In this document: one piece after another, positions 62,308-64,000 of the stretch | Layout: each line of letters begins with the position of its first letter | Position numbering within the stretch: the stretch's first letter is position 1 | The notes under the pieces: generated by a model | Database searches by the model: none | The model's input: only the letters and a program-made list of their open reading frames with translations | What the model was told of the DNA's origin: nothing | NCBI RefSeq assembly: GCF_014651595.1 | Contig: NZ_BMXE01000004.1 | Coordinates: forward strand, 310,001 to 374,000 | Direction: 5' to 3' | From: Pseudovibrio japonicus | Lineage (GTDB): Bacteria; Pseudomonadota; Alphaproteobacteria; Rhizobiales; Stappiaceae | DNA: 64,000 nt | Position numbers and translations under genes: made by a program

Positions 62308-64000
62308 TTATTCCGCCGCCTCAGCTCGGCGCTGCATGGCAAGTGCGGAACACTCGGCCATCACCGCTGAAGCTCGGGCAATCGGGTTGGTTAGATAAAA
62401 ATCACTGAATGCCTGCGCAAAGCCGGCACCACTCATATCACCACCACGAGCCGCCAGCTTGGAAATATCCGAAGCCATACCGGTCGCGATGCCGTTTACA
62501 TTCGCCATATGAGGAACAGCTTCAACAACCGCTGCGCGCAGCTGCGCGAAGGTGTTAAAGGCAAGAGGCTTACCAAGCGCACCGGAAAGCGCACGAATGA
62601 TCGCCCAGTCCTCACGTGCATCCCCTGGAGGGAACGACGCGCGGCTTGCCAGCTGCACACGGCCTTCAAGGTTCACATAGGTGCCTGATTTTTCGGTATA
62701 GGCCGCACCTGGCAGAATAACGTCAGCACGGTGTGCACCACGGTCGCCATGCGTACCGATATAAACGACGAACGCGTCACCGAAGGAAGACATGTCCAGT
62801 TCATCTGCGCCAAGCAAGAACACAACATCAACGTCACCCTTGGCAGCTGCATCCTGAATACCACCAGTGCTCAGACCGCCCTCACCCGGAACAAATCCCA
62901 GGTCCAGACCGCCAACACGGCTTGCAGCAGTGTGAAGAACGTTAAAGCCGTTCCACTCATCGCTCACAGCACCAATGTCTTGCGCCAGCTTTGCGGCAGC
63001 AGCCAGAACAGCAGCGCCGTCTTCACGGGCAATCGCGCCTTCACCAACAATGATCATTGGCCGCTTCGCGCCCTTCAGCACATCAGCAAATGAATTCTTG
63101 CCAGCAACAAGCTCTGCCAGAGTGTCAGGGCCTGCGCCCAGATGGTCAACGTCGTAAGTCAGATCAACCGGCTCACCAATCAGACCAACCTTCAACGCGC
63201 CGCGACGCCATGTCTTGCGGATACGGGCATTCAGCACTGGCGCTTCAATCCGCGGGTTCGCACCTACGATCAAAATTGCATCAGCGTCTTCAATGCCTTC
63301 CACGGAAGAGTTAAACAGATACGTTGTCCGGCCCAAAGAAGGATCAAGCTGCGCGCCATCCTGGCGACAATCCATGTTTACGGACCCGATGCTCTCCATG
63401 AGAGCCTTCAGCGCAAACATGTCTTCAACAGAAGCAAGGTCACCGGCAATTGCAGCAGTCTTTGCGCCGCCAGCCGCTTTCACCTTGGCCGCCACCGCGT
63501 TCAGCGCATCGGTCCAGCTCGCAGCAGCCAGCTTACCGTTCTGCTTCACGTATGGGCGATCCAGACGCTGTGTCTTCAGACCATCCCAGATGAAACGAGA
63601 TTTGTCTGAGATCCATTCCTCGTTCACCTCTTCATTGAGGCGAGGCATGATGCGCATGACTTCCTTGCCGCGTGTATCAACACGAATGGCGGAGCCAAGA
63701 GCGTCCATCACGTCGATGCTTTCTGTCTTCACCAGCTCCCATGGACGAGCGTTGAACTCGTAAGGGGCAGAAGTCAGAGCACCAACCGGGCAAAGGTCAA
63801 TCACGTTGCCCTGCATCTCGGAGGAAAGCGCTTCTTCCAGATAACTGGTAATTTCCGCATCTTCCCCACGGCCAATCAGGCCAAGGTCGGAAACACCGGC
63901 AACTTCGGTCGTAAAGCGAACACAGCGCGTGCAGTGAATGCAGCGTGTCATGATCGTCTTCACAAGCGGACCGATATATTTATTTTCAACTGCGCGCTTG
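62308..64000 (-). CDS. nuoG: NADH-quinone oxidoreductase subunit G (partial)
   Basis: Largest soluble subunit of complex I, electron transfer chain of Fe-S clusters. The frame is open to the right edge, so the N-terminal 2Fe-2S part is missing. In the visible part a Cys-rich motif ([12 protein letters not shown]) and [12 protein letters not shown] mark the 4Fe-4S domain, followed by a molybdopterin-oxidoreductase-like domain (about 560 residues seen). It is upstream of nuoH on the minus strand. Confidence 0.95.
   Translation of the reverse strand, partial: KRAVENKYIGPLVKTIMTRCIHCTRCVRFTTEVAGVSDLGLIGRGEDAEITSYLEEALSSEMQGNVIDLCPVGALTSAPYEFNARPWELVKTESIDVMDALGSAIRVDTRGKEVMRIMPRLNEEVNEEWISDKSRFIWDGLKTQRLDRPYVKQNGKLAAASWTDALNAVAAKVKAAGGAKTAAIAGDLASVEDMFALKALMESIGSVNMDCRQDGAQLDPSLGRTTYLFNSSVEGIEDADAILIVGANPRIEAPVLNARIRKTWRRGALKVGLIGEPVDLTYDVDHLGAGPDTLAELVAGKNSFADVLKGAKRPMIIVGEGAIAREDGAAVLAAAAKLAQDIGAVSDEWNGFNVLHTAASRVGGLDLGFVPGEGGLSTGGIQDAAAKGDVDVVFLLGADELDMSSFGDAFVVYIGTHGDRGAHRADVILPGAAYTEKSGTYVNLEGRVQLASRASFPPGDAREDWAIIRALSGALGKPLAFNTFAQLRAAVVEAVPHMANVNGIATGMASDISKLAARGGDMSGAGFAQAFSDFYLTNPIARASAVMAECSALAMQRRAEAAE

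Overview
The window looks like a chromosomal segment of an alphaproteobacterium of the order Hyphomicrobiales, probably in or near the Pseudovibrio/Stappiaceae branch. This is inferred from gene order: trpD-trpC-moaC-moeA-lexA, rpsB-tsf-pyrH-frr-uppS-cdsA-dxr-rseP-bamA-lpxD-fabZ-lpxA-lpxI-lpxB, and nuo-birA-rnj-mce-DUF1467-proS-lolC-lolD-dnaE are blocks I associate with that order. Moderate GC, a direct-repeat type LexA box and a type 2 proline-tRNA ligase fit. The genus is a guess. No rRNA, tRNA, CRISPR array, insertion sequence or phage gene was seen.

Layout. 1-6471: type I secretion locus with a LapG-like cysteine protease cut by the left edge, a HlyD-type adaptor, a LapB-type ABC exporter, a small four-cysteine secreted protein and a TolC-type outer-membrane channel. 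No RTX substrate is visible. 6472-7005: gene-poor and AT-rich. 7006-10928: pyrG with a VOC gene, secG, tpiA (all minus). 11174-17788 (plus): ppiD-like foldase gene, then trpD-trpC-moaC-moeA-lexA, with SOS boxes before lexA. comEC (minus) overlaps the end of lexA, and gltX and gltA follow on plus. 23500-26470: four paralogous small secreted proteins of no family I recognise, with a GNAT gene between the pairs. This is the most accessory-looking and most novel part.

26662-41295 (minus strand) is a long envelope and translation cluster. It runs from the ribosomal genes rpsB and tsf through pyrH and frr, isoprenoid and phospholipid genes (uppS, cdsA, dxr), rseP and bamA, to lipid A synthesis (lpxD, fabZ, lpxA, lpxI, lpxB). 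A terminator-like hairpin separates bamA from lpxD. 41653-42339 is a lone lipoprotein gene. 42410-53368 (minus) carries dnaE, a 33-residue membrane miniprotein, lolD, lolC, proS, DUF1467, mce and rnj. The 645-base gap between proS and DUF1467 has several inverted repeats and terminators pointing both ways, and it probably encodes a small RNA. 53503-64000 (minus) is birA and the respiratory complex I operon from nuoN back to nuoG, which is cut by the right edge. An extra two-helix membrane protein gene lies between nuoH and nuoI.

The bulk is core housekeeping. The parts most worth a second look are the paralogue cluster near 25 kb, the structured intergenic region near 50.3 kb, the secretion locus at the left edge, the bamA-lpxD hairpin, and the unlisted small proteins.
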